A stretch of 46,173 nt of DNA from a virus, in the IMG/VR virus record IMGVR_UViG_3300010293_000007, positions 1 through 46,173 of that record; one strand, 5' to 3'. The notes under the pieces are model-generated. The model saw only the letters and a list, made by a program, of their open reading frames with translations. It ran no database searches and was not told the DNA's origin. This document shows positions 26,009 to 33,724 of this stretch, piece by piece. The stretch's first letter is position 1, and every line of letters starts with the position of its first letter. A program made the position numbers and the translations under genes.

Positions 26009-27163
26009 ATGCCAAATTCAATTGAAATTTTTGAAAATACACTGTTAAAATTAGTTGTCCGTAGGGGCTCAGATTCAGAGCGTCGTTCAATTGTTTTAAC
26101 AGAAGGAGAGTTGGGATATTCGACAGATATAAAGAGATTGTTTGTTGGTGATGGTGTAACTGCGGGTGGTAGTGTCACAGGAAATAAATATCTTGGAAGC
26201 AATGCAGATGTTACGACGTTTACAAATGCAATTGTCGGTGATTATGCACATGATACAGACAATAATAGAATTTATATTTTAGAAACTCATCCACCAACAA
26301 ATATTAATAACTGGAGACATGTTGCTTCATTATATACAGCTGGTGATAATACAATTCGTATTACAAATGACCAAGTATTTGTTAATGTAATATCCGCAGG
26401 AAATCTTGATCCTAACATTTTTGATAGTTTTGTTTTAAGTGGTGCAAGTATAAACATTGGAACAGATATCTATGTTGATTCTGTAAACGCTCTTAATACA
26501 ACAACTTTAACGCTTAGTGCACCAAGTTTAGTTAAAACAGATTCACTAAGTGCACAACTACCAGCTAATTTAATCATAAATAGTCAGGGTTATAAATGGC
26601 CTGCTTCCGTAAATAGTGGTGTTTTATCAAGTGGTTCAAGCGGCACACTAAGATGGGCACCAATTAGTGCGTTAAGTGCTGAATTAACATTAACAGCTAC
26701 AATTGATGGTGGCACAGTTTTATTCACTAATCCATTAACCATTTATAATGATACAACATCTTCAAGTAATGAATTAATATCGTTTGATGTTTACCCTAAT
26801 TTTACTAATTCGGCTTCTGCATCTTTAGGTCAATCTGTTGTTGCTAATGCAAAAGGATTGATAATTGATTATAATATAAGAAGAGCGTCCACATTTTTTC
26901 CTGTTGAATGTTTATTGACATATGCACCAACATTATTAAATCTTGGTTCAACTGGTGTATTAGCTTCAACTGAATATATGTTGGCGCGCGGTACAAGCGC
27001 ATTTTTATATAGCCCACTTTGCGTTGGTGGCCAAGCAACATTGCCACTAAGTTCTATTTCTGGTGAAATAAAAGGACATATGAGATGCTATGCTGGTGGC
27101 GCTTTTGCTGGTGAAAGTTCAACATGTGATTTGACAATTCGGGCGGTTGGTTATACATATTAA
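26009..27163 (+). CDS. Tail fibre with Mtd_N-like head domain (copy 2)
   Basis: This is a 384-residue paralogue of the previous gene in its N-terminus. LKLVVRRGSDSERRSIVLTE followed by GELGYSTDIKRLFVGDGVTAGG (about residues 12-53) aligns with copy 1, as does the later NKYLGSN versus NKFLGVY. The shaft and tip then diverge. The C-terminal 190 residues form a beta-rich globular-looking region (WAPISALSAELTLTATIDGG onwards) that may bind the receptor. Two fibres sharing a head but differing in tip suggest duplication followed by specialisation for different surface ligands. Confidence 0.7.
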   Translation: MPNSIEIFENTLLKLVVRRGSDSERRSIVLTEGELGYSTDIKRLFVGDGVTAGGSVTGNKYLGSNADVTTFTNAIVGDYAHDTDNNRIYILETHPPTNINNWRHVASLYTAGDNTIRITNDQVFVNVISAGNLDPNIFDSFVLSGASINIGTDIYVDSVNALNTTTLTLSAPSLVKTDSLSAQLPANLIINSQGYKWPASVNSGVLSSGSSGTLRWAPISALSAELTLTATIDGGTVLFTNPLTIYNDTTSSSNELISFDVYPNFTNSASASLGQSVVANAKGLIIDYNIRRASTFFPVECLLTYAPTLLNLGSTGVLASTEYMLARGTSAFLYSPLCVGGQATLPLSSISGEIKGHMRCYAGGAFAGESSTCDLTIRAVGYTY

Positions 27164-27164
27164 T

Positions 27165-27341
27165 GTGAGCACACCAAAAGAAATTGTCGTTGAGGGCATA
27201 ACTGAAGAAGATATTATTTTCATTTATAATACTTTACAAAAAGTAAAGGTTTCAGCTGCTGATCATGAAAATTATTTCAAGTTATTGGAAGTGTGTTCCA
27301 AACTAAAAGAAATGGTTAACTACTTTAGCTCAACCAATTAA
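27165..27341 (+). CDS. Small protein between fibre genes
   Basis: This is a 58-residue protein. GTG at 27165, one base after the stop of the fibre gene, is preferred over an upstream TTG at 27147. It starts MSTPKEIVVEGITEEDIIFI and is helical, with an amphipathic C-terminal half (NYFKLLEVCSKLKEMVNYFS). The size, tight spacing and position suggest a fibre assembly helper or a coiled-coil accessory. No family is recognised. Confidence 0.5.
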   Translation: MSTPKEIVVEGITEEDIIFIYNTLQKVKVSAADHENYFKLLEVCSKLKEMVNYFSSTN

Positions 27342-27349
27342 ATATTTTT
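27339..27349 (+). promoter_or_regulatory. Late promoter motif overlapping a stop codon
   Basis: TAAATA at 27339-27344 uses the TAA of the small upstream gene. Five T/A bases and ATG at 27350 follow. Confidence 0.55.
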
Positions 27350-28222
27350 ATGGCGTTTCCATCAGATATTGCATTACCTGCTAATGCAAAATATTTTAGT
27401 TATATTGAATCGGTAAAAAGATATAATACAAATTATGATGTTGTATGGTCTTTTCAATTTGCTATATCTTCTGGAAATCCAAATGCACAATATATTTTAA
27501 CAACATTTCTTACAAATACTCCATATTTAACTGCTTATCCTGCGCAATATGGCGGATATAGTACTAATATGAATGGTGTTTATTTAAGAGATGAAACAGG
27601 AGATTTTCTTTTAACAGATACATATGAAAGATATCTTTTAGAAGAAGCTTGTGTTGGATTAGATTATTTGTTAACAGAAGATGGTGAAATTTTATTAACA
27701 GAAGACGGTATACCATTTATTGGAGATGATATTAGTTGTAATCCATCTGGATTATTAGGAATTGCAATAGATACAACTGGTCTTTTCGCTCTGTCTTCAA
27801 CACTTAGAGATGGTGTTACATATAATAATGTTAAGCCTTACAGTTTAATTGTTAGGAATGATTTTGATAATGTTCTTTATAATGAACAATTATCTTCAAT
27901 AAACAGTGATTTCTTCTTTTTATCCTCGCAAGCAAATTATCAAACAATAAGAGTTCGTACTGCTAATAAAGGCAATCTCTTATATATTGATTATAAATCA
28001 CCTACAGCTACAACATATACATTATTAACATCTTTTGCTATCGATTTATATACACAAGATAATAGTTATGCATATATTGGTGTTTCATTTTCTTCACCGG
28101 TATCATCTTCAACAATGGCACCAGTAACATTATACATGAAAAACTTTCACATTGAGGGCAATTCTGCTTTAGATATTGCATATGAAGATTTAAATTATTC
28201 ACCCTTATACACTTGTAGTTAA
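27350..28222 (+). CDS. Tail-associated lectin-like protein
   Basis: This is a 290-residue protein. The segment FLLTDTYERYLLEEACVGLD followed by YLLTEDGEILLTEDGIPFI (about residues 84-124) contains the 'LLTEDG' repeat common in phage tail and adhesin proteins. The C-terminal 150 residues (YSLIVRNDFDNVLYNEQLSS ... YAYIGVSFSSPVSSSTMAPV) have the beta-strand rhythm of an L-type lectin or jelly roll. It probably contributes to host surface binding. The next gene begins 2 bases after the stop. Confidence 0.5.
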   Translation: MAFPSDIALPANAKYFSYIESVKRYNTNYDVVWSFQFAISSGNPNAQYILTTFLTNTPYLTAYPAQYGGYSTNMNGVYLRDETGDFLLTDTYERYLLEEACVGLDYLLTEDGEILLTEDGIPFIGDDISCNPSGLLGIAIDTTGLFALSSTLRDGVTYNNVKPYSLIVRNDFDNVLYNEQLSSINSDFFFLSSQANYQTIRVRTANKGNLLYIDYKSPTATTYTLLTSFAIDLYTQDNSYAYIGVSFSSPVSSSTMAPVTLYMKNFHIEGNSALDIAYEDLNYSPLYTCS

Positions 28223-28224
28223 TT

Positions 28225-30255
28225 ATGGCATTTACTATTATTTCTGCAGATTTCAAAATTAATGGCGTTACTGTAGTAACAGCAGATGCCCCAGTTACTG
28301 TAACCTTTTCATTAACTATTTCTGGTTATGGTGGGACAGGCACCGCTTATATTGATTTGGGGGACGGAGAAACACTAGACGGAGAAATACTAGAGATTGG
28401 TAACTTTGACGGATCAGGCACCGTCCTTAGTGGGAAATATACATATAATACACCTGGTGTATATATAGCTTTTCCTTTTTATATTGATGATGATAGACTC
28501 CCTACTTGGGAGTTTGGACCCAAACTCCCAATTTTAAATTGGGAGTTTGGATCGTTTTTATATGGGACAATTATTGTTGAAACACCAAGCACTACACCAA
28601 GCACTACACCAAGCACTACACCAAGCACTACACCAAGCACTACTCCTGCGCCGCCTAGTTTAATTGTAACAAAAGCTGCCAATGAAGAATTGGGAGAACA
28701 AGAATTTGAAATTAGTGTTGTAGATGTTGCAAATAGTCGCACCCTTAACATTTTTAATTTAAAACAAGGTGAATCAAGAGCTGTTGATGCTGCTTATTTT
28801 CCAATAGGCACAAATATGAAAATAACAGAAACCCCAATTGCGGGTTTCTATGTTGATACAATTTCAGTATATGATGGTAATGGTGCAAGTATACAGAATA
28901 ATACAAACACAGTAACAATTGAATTGGGTACATTAACAAATTCTGTTACATTTTCCAATACACTTTCATCTCCATCTTTGTCTTCTTTAAGATTAGTTGT
29001 TCAAAAAGAAGAAAATGAAGAGTTGGGTGATCAATATTTCCAATACCTTGTAACAGACCCTGAAACAACTGATACAATTGCTGCATTTAATTTAAGACAA
29101 GGGGAACAATACTTCATTAATTTACCCAATTATAGTATTGGGGATATCATTCAAGTAAAAGAATTTATTAATGTAACAAATACTGCTTGGTTTGAAAAAG
29201 CAGAAGTTTTTGACAACGGAGAAATTCGTACTGAATTAACACCATTTGTTAATGTCGAATTGGGGGAAATAACTAATACTGTAACTTATTTTAATACGAT
29301 TTCTTCCCCCCCTTTATCTTCCTTAAGATTATTTGTATATAAACAACCAAACAATGATTTACAAAATGAAATTTTCCAATATACTGTAACTGATTCAAAA
29401 ACAGGAAACGTTATTGATAATTTTAATTTAACACCAAGCAATTTTCATGCTGTCGATGTTTCAGGATATCAAGTGGGTGATAAATTACAAGTAACAGAAA
29501 CAATCCCCAATTTGCCAATTGTTTGTAAATCTCTTGAAGTCATTGATAAAAATGGTTGGCGACGACTAAATCAAAACAGTGTTGAAGTTACATTAGATGT
29601 AATAACCAATTCTGTTTTCTTTACTAATGATACTATTACTACAACAACCCCTCCACCAACAGGACCGCCTATAATTCAAATTGTAAAGCAACAATCAAGT
29701 AGTAGTACTTCTCAAGTGGGTAGTTCTCGTTTTATGGTTGATAATAGAACTAATTTCTATTTGAAACCTGAAGAATCAATTATTATTGATAACAATTATT
29801 TTGATAGTATTACAGGAGAATTAAAAACAAGAACTGTAGGAACACTATTAATTGTTGTAGAATACCCCGAAACAAATATTGATGTTGAAAAAGTCACTAT
29901 TGAAAATGCAAATGATACAATAACATATACTAATACACAAGCAATTATAACAGCATTAACACAAGGTTTAAATAAAATTACATTTTATAATACAAATAGT
30001 TGTGACTCTTGTTTACCAGCACCAACACTTCATTCAAATACAGCAATTCGTCCTACAACAACTACTGTTACAACACAACCACCAAGAACTACACCAGGAC
30101 CAATAGATATATTTTCTCCTGTAATTGACATAACAACCACGACACCAACAACAACACCTGCACCAACAACAACTCCAGCCCCAATACCACGACAGGGAAT
30201 AACAACAACCCCCAATCCGTGTGATACCTCTGCTTGCAAAACATTGAAATTCTAG
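28225..30255 (+). CDS. Mucin-like adhesin with tandem Ig/SpaA-like repeats
   Basis: This is a 676-residue protein. Residues about 1-100 form a PKD-like domain (IDLGDGETLDG ... YTYNTPGVYIAF). A Thr/Pro/Ser linker follows, encoded by five exact 12-bp repeats (28582-28641). Then come three tandem domains of about 115 residues (about 145-250, 255-360 and 363-470). Each begins LxVxKxxNxxLxxxxFxxxV, continues with an FNLxxx turn, and ends VxxxLGxxTNxVxFxN, as in SpaA/prealbumin-like folds. A fourth, divergent unit and a long Thr/Pro-rich tail (about 600-660) with several Cys residues close it. The layout is that of a stalked adhesin. It is directly followed by a GalNAc-transferase-like gene. Confidence 0.65.
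   Translation: MAFTIISADFKINGVTVVTADAPVTVTFSLTISGYGGTGTAYIDLGDGETLDGEILEIGNFDGSGTVLSGKYTYNTPGVYIAFPFYIDDDRLPTWEFGPKLPILNWEFGSFLYGTIIVETPSTTPSTTPSTTPSTTPSTTPAPPSLIVTKAANEELGEQEFEISVVDVANSRTLNIFNLKQGESRAVDAAYFPIGTNMKITETPIAGFYVDTISVYDGNGASIQNNTNTVTIELGTLTNSVTFSNTLSSPSLSSLRLVVQKEENEELGDQYFQYLVTDPETTDTIAAFNLRQGEQYFINLPNYSIGDIIQVKEFINVTNTAWFEKAEVFDNGEIRTELTPFVNVELGEITNTVTYFNTISSPPLSSLRLFVYKQPNNDLQNEIFQYTVTDSKTGNVIDNFNLTPSNFHAVDVSGYQVGDKLQVTETIPNLPIVCKSLEVIDKNGWRRLNQNSVEVTLDVITNSVFFTNDTITTTTPPPTGPPIIQIVKQQSSSSTSQVGSSRFMVDNRTNFYLKPEESIIIDNNYFDSITGELKTRTVGTLLIVVEYPETNIDVEKVTIENANDTITYTNTQAIITALTQGLNKITFYNTNSCDSCLPAPTLHSNTAIRPTTTTVTTQPPRTTPGPIDIFSPVIDITTTTPTTTPAPTTTPAPIPRQGITTTPNPCDTSACKTLKF
28506..28550 (+). 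repeat. Three 12-bp copies in alternating orientation
   Basis: TTGGGAGTTTGG occurs at 28506-28517 and 28539-28550, with the exact inverse CCAAACTCCCAA at 28520-28531 between them. The inverse copy can pair with either direct copy, giving two mutually exclusive hairpins with 2- and 7-base loops. The protein repeat WEFG results. Confidence 0.85.
28582..28641 (+). repeat. Five tandem 12-bp repeats coding TPST
   Basis: ACACCAAGCACT is repeated five times without change, encoding a Thr-Pro-Ser-Thr linker. Identical copies suggest recent slippage and length variation among related phages. Confidence 0.92.
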
Positions 30256-30265
30256 TATCTATTTC

Positions 30266-31102
30266 ATGGCAAAGTTAACGATTGGGATGCCAACATATGA
30301 TGATTATGATGGTGTTTTCTTTACATTACAAGCATTGCGCATGTATCATTCCGAATGTGCAAATGATTTAAAGTTTCTTGTTATTGATAATAACCCGACA
30401 AGCCCACATGGTGTTGCTCTTAAAAATTATATTGTTAATTGGGCATCAATATCACAAAATGTTGAATATGTTCCTTTTACAGAATACAAATCAACAACAA
30501 TAAAAAACAAAGTATTTGAATATGCAACAACACCTTATGTAATGTGTATTGATTGCCACATATTAATTGTTCCTGGCGCTATTAAAAAATTAATTGAATT
30601 CTTTGATGCTGGATTGGATAAAGGAAATCTGCTTCAAGGCCCCCTCTTATATGATGATTTAAAAAGTATTAGCACACATTTTGACTTAATTTGGAATGAT
30701 AATATGTGGGGTACATGGAGTACTGATAAAAGAGGTCTTGATGAAAATGCTGAACCTTTCGAAATACCCGCACAAGGAATGGGATTATTTGCATGTAGAA
30801 GACACGCTTGGCTTGGTTTTAATTCAGCATTTAGGGGATTTGGAGGAGAAGAAGGATACATTCACAAAAAATATATTAAAATGGGTAGAAAAACATTATG
30901 TCTTCCATTTTTAAGATGGATGCATCGATTTAATCGCCCTAGTGGCACACCATATCCACTGTTTTTAGAAGACCGTTTTCGTAATTACTTAATTGGGTTT
31001 TCTGAATTACAAATAGATACAGATGAAGTATTCAAACATTTCAAAGGAAAACTACCAGCAAAACGTGTAAAAGAAATAAAACAAGAATTAGGTATGATGT
31101 AA
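30266..31102 (+). CDS. GT-A glycosyltransferase, polypeptide GalNAc-transferase-like
   Basis: This is a 278-residue GT2-type enzyme. The N-terminus KLTIGMPTYDDYDGVFFTLQ is the nucleotide-sugar binding start. DCH at 96-98 is the D-x-H metal site. The acceptor half holds FGGEEGYIHKKYIKMGRKTL (192-211) and WMHRF at 218-222. The order DxH, then GGE followed by a helix, then a Pro-rich strand and a final His resembles the GT2/GT27 family, whose members include the mucin-type polypeptide GalNAc-transferases. Its place 10 bases after a Thr/Pro-rich adhesin gene suggests that protein as acceptor. Transfer of another sugar, or to host surface glycans, is possible. Confidence 0.75.
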   Translation: MAKLTIGMPTYDDYDGVFFTLQALRMYHSECANDLKFLVIDNNPTSPHGVALKNYIVNWASISQNVEYVPFTEYKSTTIKNKVFEYATTPYVMCIDCHILIVPGAIKKLIEFFDAGLDKGNLLQGPLLYDDLKSISTHFDLIWNDNMWGTWSTDKRGLDENAEPFEIPAQGMGLFACRRHAWLGFNSAFRGFGGEEGYIHKKYIKMGRKTLCLPFLRWMHRFNRPSGTPYPLFLEDRFRNYLIGFSELQIDTDEVFKHFKGKLPAKRVKEIKQELGMM

Positions 31103-31333
31103 ATGATGATACTCAATACACATATTGTGTCTCATAGATGGAAATCTTTCATCAATATACTTCTGAATTGCGAGGGGTTTTATCCATTGGTTTGTATTTA
31201 AAACCTTTAGTTCTTGCGCTTTTTGAGATATAATTTCAACTGCTTCAACAAGACACGCCCATCTTGAAAATTCATCTAAATCCATACTATATGGCTTATT
31301 TTTTTTAAGTTTAAATTTTATATTCTGATTCAT
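31088..31333 (-). CDS. Small protein, function unknown
   Basis: This is an 81-residue protein whose ATG lies 23 bases inside the upstream gene. A second ATG at 31285 (MDLDEFSRW) is an alternative start. Composition is mixed helical with a His-rich end (EYHHLHHT). It meets the glycosyltransferase gene tail-to-tail with a 15-base overlap. No family is recognised. Confidence 0.45.
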   Translation of the reverse strand: MNQNIKFKLKKNKPYSMDLDEFSRWACLVEAVEIISQKAQELKVLNTNQWIKPLAIQKYIDERFPSMRHNMCIEYHHLHHT

Positions 31334-31775
31334 CTTGTATATTATCTGAAAGTTCCCTTTCTTTTTGAGCTTCGGCTTGTGCTTGTAATTCAGAAAATAT
31401 TCGTTCTGCGCTTATTGGATTTGTTATTAATACTGGTGTTAAGTCGATATTTACACGAAATTGATTTTTACATTCAGGACAATCAAAAATATTATCACCT
31501 GTAACAAAAAGAACTTCCTTTGCTGTATATTTTCCACAAGGGCATTCCACTAATGCTGTTTGTTGTTCTAATATTTTTTCAATTTCTTCAGAATTATTGC
31601 GATTTAAACGTTCCAATTTAAAATATTGATGTGTAAGCCACAAATATATTAAAATAAACTGTGTAACTACTGCTAAACAAAATCCTGACCAAAATGTTAA
31701 TAATTCCTTTAATCCATATGCTATTCCGGCACTTAATAATAAAAGGACAAATATTGCAACAAATATGCTTTTCAC
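31311..31775 (-). CDS. Membrane protein with zinc-ribbon domain
   Basis: This is a 154-residue protein with a GTG start at 31775, fixed by a consensus sigma70-like promoter ending just before it. Residues 4-20 and about 29-48 are hydrophobic and should form two membrane helices. A short coiled-coil-like stretch follows (LERLNRNNSEEIEKILEQQ). Then comes a four-cysteine zinc ribbon with C78/C80 and C99/C102. The C-terminus is Glu/Gln-rich. A membrane-anchored zinc ribbon expressed early could act on a host membrane complex, but its target cannot be read from sequence. Confidence 0.55.
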   Translation of the reverse strand: MKSIFVAIFVLLLLSAGIAYGLKELLTFWSGFCLAVVTQFILIYLWLTHQYFKLERLNRNNSEEIEKILEQQTALVECPCGKYTAKEVLFVTGDNIFDCPECKNQFRVNIDLTPVLITNPISAERIFSELQAQAEAQKERELSDNIQDESEYKI

Positions 31776-31810
31776 TAATAATATTATAAGTTAAATTCCC
31801 AAATTGTCAA
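31776..31810 (-). promoter_or_regulatory. Consensus sigma70-like promoter inside a coding end
   Basis: On the minus strand TTGACA (31810-31805) and TATAAT (31788-31783) are separated by 16 bases, a perfect pair of consensus hexamers. The GTG start at 31775 is 7 bases after TATAAT. The -35 box lies inside the end of the upstream coding region. Confidence 0.7.
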
Positions 31811-32117
31811 GCTCTTGAGGTAAACTAATGATTAATTCATTAATTTTATCAATTTTTTGTTGTAACATTTCAATGGCTTTCTTATTAATAATGGGGTTCC
31901 GTTTAGCTTGATCTAATAAGCTATAAACTTGAGCAAGAGAAGTGAACGCGTTGCTTAATACCTGTGTTAATTGGTCTAGTGGAAATACTAAAATCTTAGG
32001 AGCTTTTGTAAGTTTATCTTCATCCGCATAATGTCTTTCTTGGTTTCTTACTTCTAAATCATAGTTTATTTCCTTTGGCATCAAGGCAGATTGATAAGGA
32101 TTTGATGTATTAATCAT
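31791..32117 (-). CDS. Small late protein, coiled-coil-like
   Basis: This is a 108-residue protein. The N-terminal 45 residues are polar. Residues about 48-105 are helical with heptad-like leucines (LDQLTQVLSNAFTSLAQVYS ... MLQQKIDKINELIISL), suggesting a coiled coil. It has a late promoter motif 5 bases before ATG. Its 3' end encodes the -35 box of the following gene's early promoter. No family is recognised. A virion accessory role is a guess based on the promoter type. Confidence 0.5.
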   Translation of the reverse strand: MINTSNPYQSALMPKEINYDLEVRNQERHYADEDKLTKAPKILVFPLDQLTQVLSNAFTSLAQVYSLLDQAKRNPIINKKAIEMLQQKIDKINELIISLPQELDNLGI

Positions 32118-32128
32118 ATAATTATTTA
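32118..32128 (-). promoter_or_regulatory. Late promoter motif (divergent pair, minus side)
   Basis: TAAATA on the minus strand (32128-32123) is 5 bases before ATG at 32117. The region between the two divergent start codons is only 32 bases and holds both motifs. Confidence 0.6.
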
Positions 32129-32138
32129 ACTATTTCGA

Positions 32139-32149
32139 TAAATAATTTT
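32139..32149 (+). promoter_or_regulatory. Late promoter motif (divergent pair, plus side)
   Basis: TAAATA at 32139-32144 is followed by 5 bases and ATG at 32150. Confidence 0.6.
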
Positions 32150-32659
32150 ATGAATACATTTCGTTCTAAGTTTGTTAAATTGCTTGAAGCTTCTGATGAA
32201 GATATTGAAAGAGCCGCTATGGAGTCTCAATTAGACCAAGAAACAGATCCAACTGATTTTGATATGAAAGATGCTCCTTCAGGGACAGCTCAAGACGACC
32301 CATCTGTTGCTGTTGCACAAGCGCATGCAAATATGGAGCAACAAATGGTAAATCAACTTAAAGAATGGATCGACAGAACAACAGAATTTCTAGAATTTTT
32401 AAATAGTGATACACCTCAATCAATTCAGACAATTCTTTCAAAAGCGGAACCTGAAACAATAATGGATCGTGTAAAACAGTCTCAACAAACAAAAATTGCA
32501 AGATGTGCTGCAGAATTAGCAGCATTTAGAGAATCTATGTTAGGATTCCTTGCACAATCGGGCAATGCCCATTTGAAATATGTAGGTTTTTTGTTAGGAG
32601 GATTTTTAACATTTCTGTCATTACCTGTTGTAAATCAAGCATTTACATATTTGGTTTAA
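32150..32659 (+). CDS. Possible internal head protein with C-terminal hydrophobic segment
   Basis: This is a 169-residue protein starting MNTFRSKFVKLLEASDEDIE. The first 14 residues recall the T4 capsid-targeting sequence (MKTYQEFIxEA) in pattern, with aromatic residues at position 4 and 8 and a LLEA end. An acidic linker follows (about 20-50), then a helical region (VNQLKEWIDRTTEFLEFLNS and following), and at the end a hydrophobic helix around GFLLGGFLTFLSLPVV. It is a single gene with its own late promoter. A packaged membrane-active protein is one reading. The function is not known. Confidence 0.5.
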   Translation: MNTFRSKFVKLLEASDEDIERAAMESQLDQETDPTDFDMKDAPSGTAQDDPSVAVAQAHANMEQQMVNQLKEWIDRTTEFLEFLNSDTPQSIQTILSKAEPETIMDRVKQSQQTKIARCAAELAAFRESMLGFLAQSGNAHLKYVGFLLGGFLTFLSLPVVNQAFTYLV

Positions 32660-32689
32660 TCGTTCATATTGCTAATGGCTATTTCAAGT

Positions 32690-33724
32690 CTAGATTGGTT
32701 GCTTGTTAATAGTTTCCAATAAAACTAAGCCTTCTAATCCATTAAATGTATTTTTTAGAATAAAATCTGGTATTATTTCATCTTTTTTAGCAAAAACGCA
32801 CAATTCATTGATGTCTTTGAACTTTTGGCCGAGTGTTTTAGGCCAAATAAAGACATTTTCACCTATTTCAAGTAGATTTTTTGTCTTTACATAGCTTGTT
32901 TTATCGATATGTTGTGAATCAAATATCCATATCTTATTAAGAAACTTTAAAGTTGTGTTAAATTGCTGTGATTGGCGTGTTGTAAGTGTATTTGAACCTT
33001 TATTTATACCCGCTAATGCAACACTATTACGAATAAAAAACGCATCAAATGGCCCTTCTAATATAAAAACATATTTTTGATTAAAATCTATATTGTCTAT
33101 GTTAAATAATGTCTTATTACTGTTTAATTTCGAATAATAGGTGATATTTGAACCATCGTTTTCTAGGAAAACACGTGTTTGATAGAATTCTATGTCTTTA
33201 TTTTCATTAAAAAATGGAATTATAATACGATTTTTTTGATATTTATCATCAAGAGAAATATATAATGCGGGTGGTTTATTGATTGCCGTATCTAAACGAC
33301 GTTTTTTGATATATTCAAGTGCTTGTAATACTATTGAATTATCTTTAAAATATGCAACTTGTGCAGGATCAAATAAATTTATACTGTTTTTTGGAAGAGT
33401 ATCTACTTCTAATTGTTTCAAAATAGGTTCTTCCTTTAATATATCTTCAAAATTATCACAAGTATTATTAATTTCCTCCTTGATTTGGCTGGGAAGCAGC
33501 CCCGTTATTTGTGAAATCCACTTGATTGGCTTGCTTGACCACCCACAATTATGACAATATATTATGTTTTTTTCAGGAATAAAGTAGCACCTCTTCTTTT
33601 TACGAAGGCTTTTACCTTCTCTACATATAGGACATGCACATTGATATGTGTTATTAAATGAATTATATTGGGGATAGAAGCCTAGTTCAAAGAATTTGGA
33701 TATGTAATATTGCTCATGTGTCAT
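32690..33724 (-). CDS. gp61: DNA primase (gp61-like)
   Basis: This is a 344-residue primase. An N-terminal zinc-binding domain has CPIC (31-34) and CHNC (57-60), matching the CxxC...CxxC finger of T4 gp61. A TOPRIM domain follows with IIIPFFNENKDIEFYQTRVF and, at about residue 219, FILEGPFDAFFIRNSVA, which carries the catalytic Glu, then a WIFDSQ strand with the D of the DxD region. T4 gp61 is 342 residues. It would make RNA primers with gp41 helicase, which is encoded in the same operon. ATG overlaps the stop of the nuclease gene upstream (ATGA). Confidence 0.88.
   Translation of the reverse strand: MTHEQYYISKFFELGFYPQYNSFNNTYQCACPICREGKSLRKKKRCYFIPEKNIIYCHNCGWSSKPIKWISQITGLLPSQIKEEINNTCDNFEDILKEEPILKQLEVDTLPKNSINLFDPAQVAYFKDNSIVLQALEYIKKRRLDTAINKPPALYISLDDKYQKNRIIIPFFNENKDIEFYQTRVFLENDGSNITYYSKLNSNKTLFNIDNIDFNQKYVFILEGPFDAFFIRNSVALAGINKGSNTLTTRQSQQFNTTLKFLNKIWIFDSQHIDKTSYVKTKNLLEIGENVFIWPKTLGQKFKDINELCVFAKKDEIIPDFILKNTFNGLEGLVLLETINKQPI

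Noticed and set aside
24886-27163. Diversity-generating retroelement suggested by the Mtd_N-like head domains
   Set aside because: No reverse transcriptase, template repeat or variable repeat is visible. The head domain alone is common in ordinary fibres.
28582-28641. Short regular repeats considered as a CRISPR array
   Set aside because: The units are 12 bp, directly adjacent with no spacers, and translate in frame as TPST.
32660-32689. Terminator between the convergent genes at 32659 and 32690
   Set aside because: The 30-base gap shows no stem-loop followed by a T-run on either strand.
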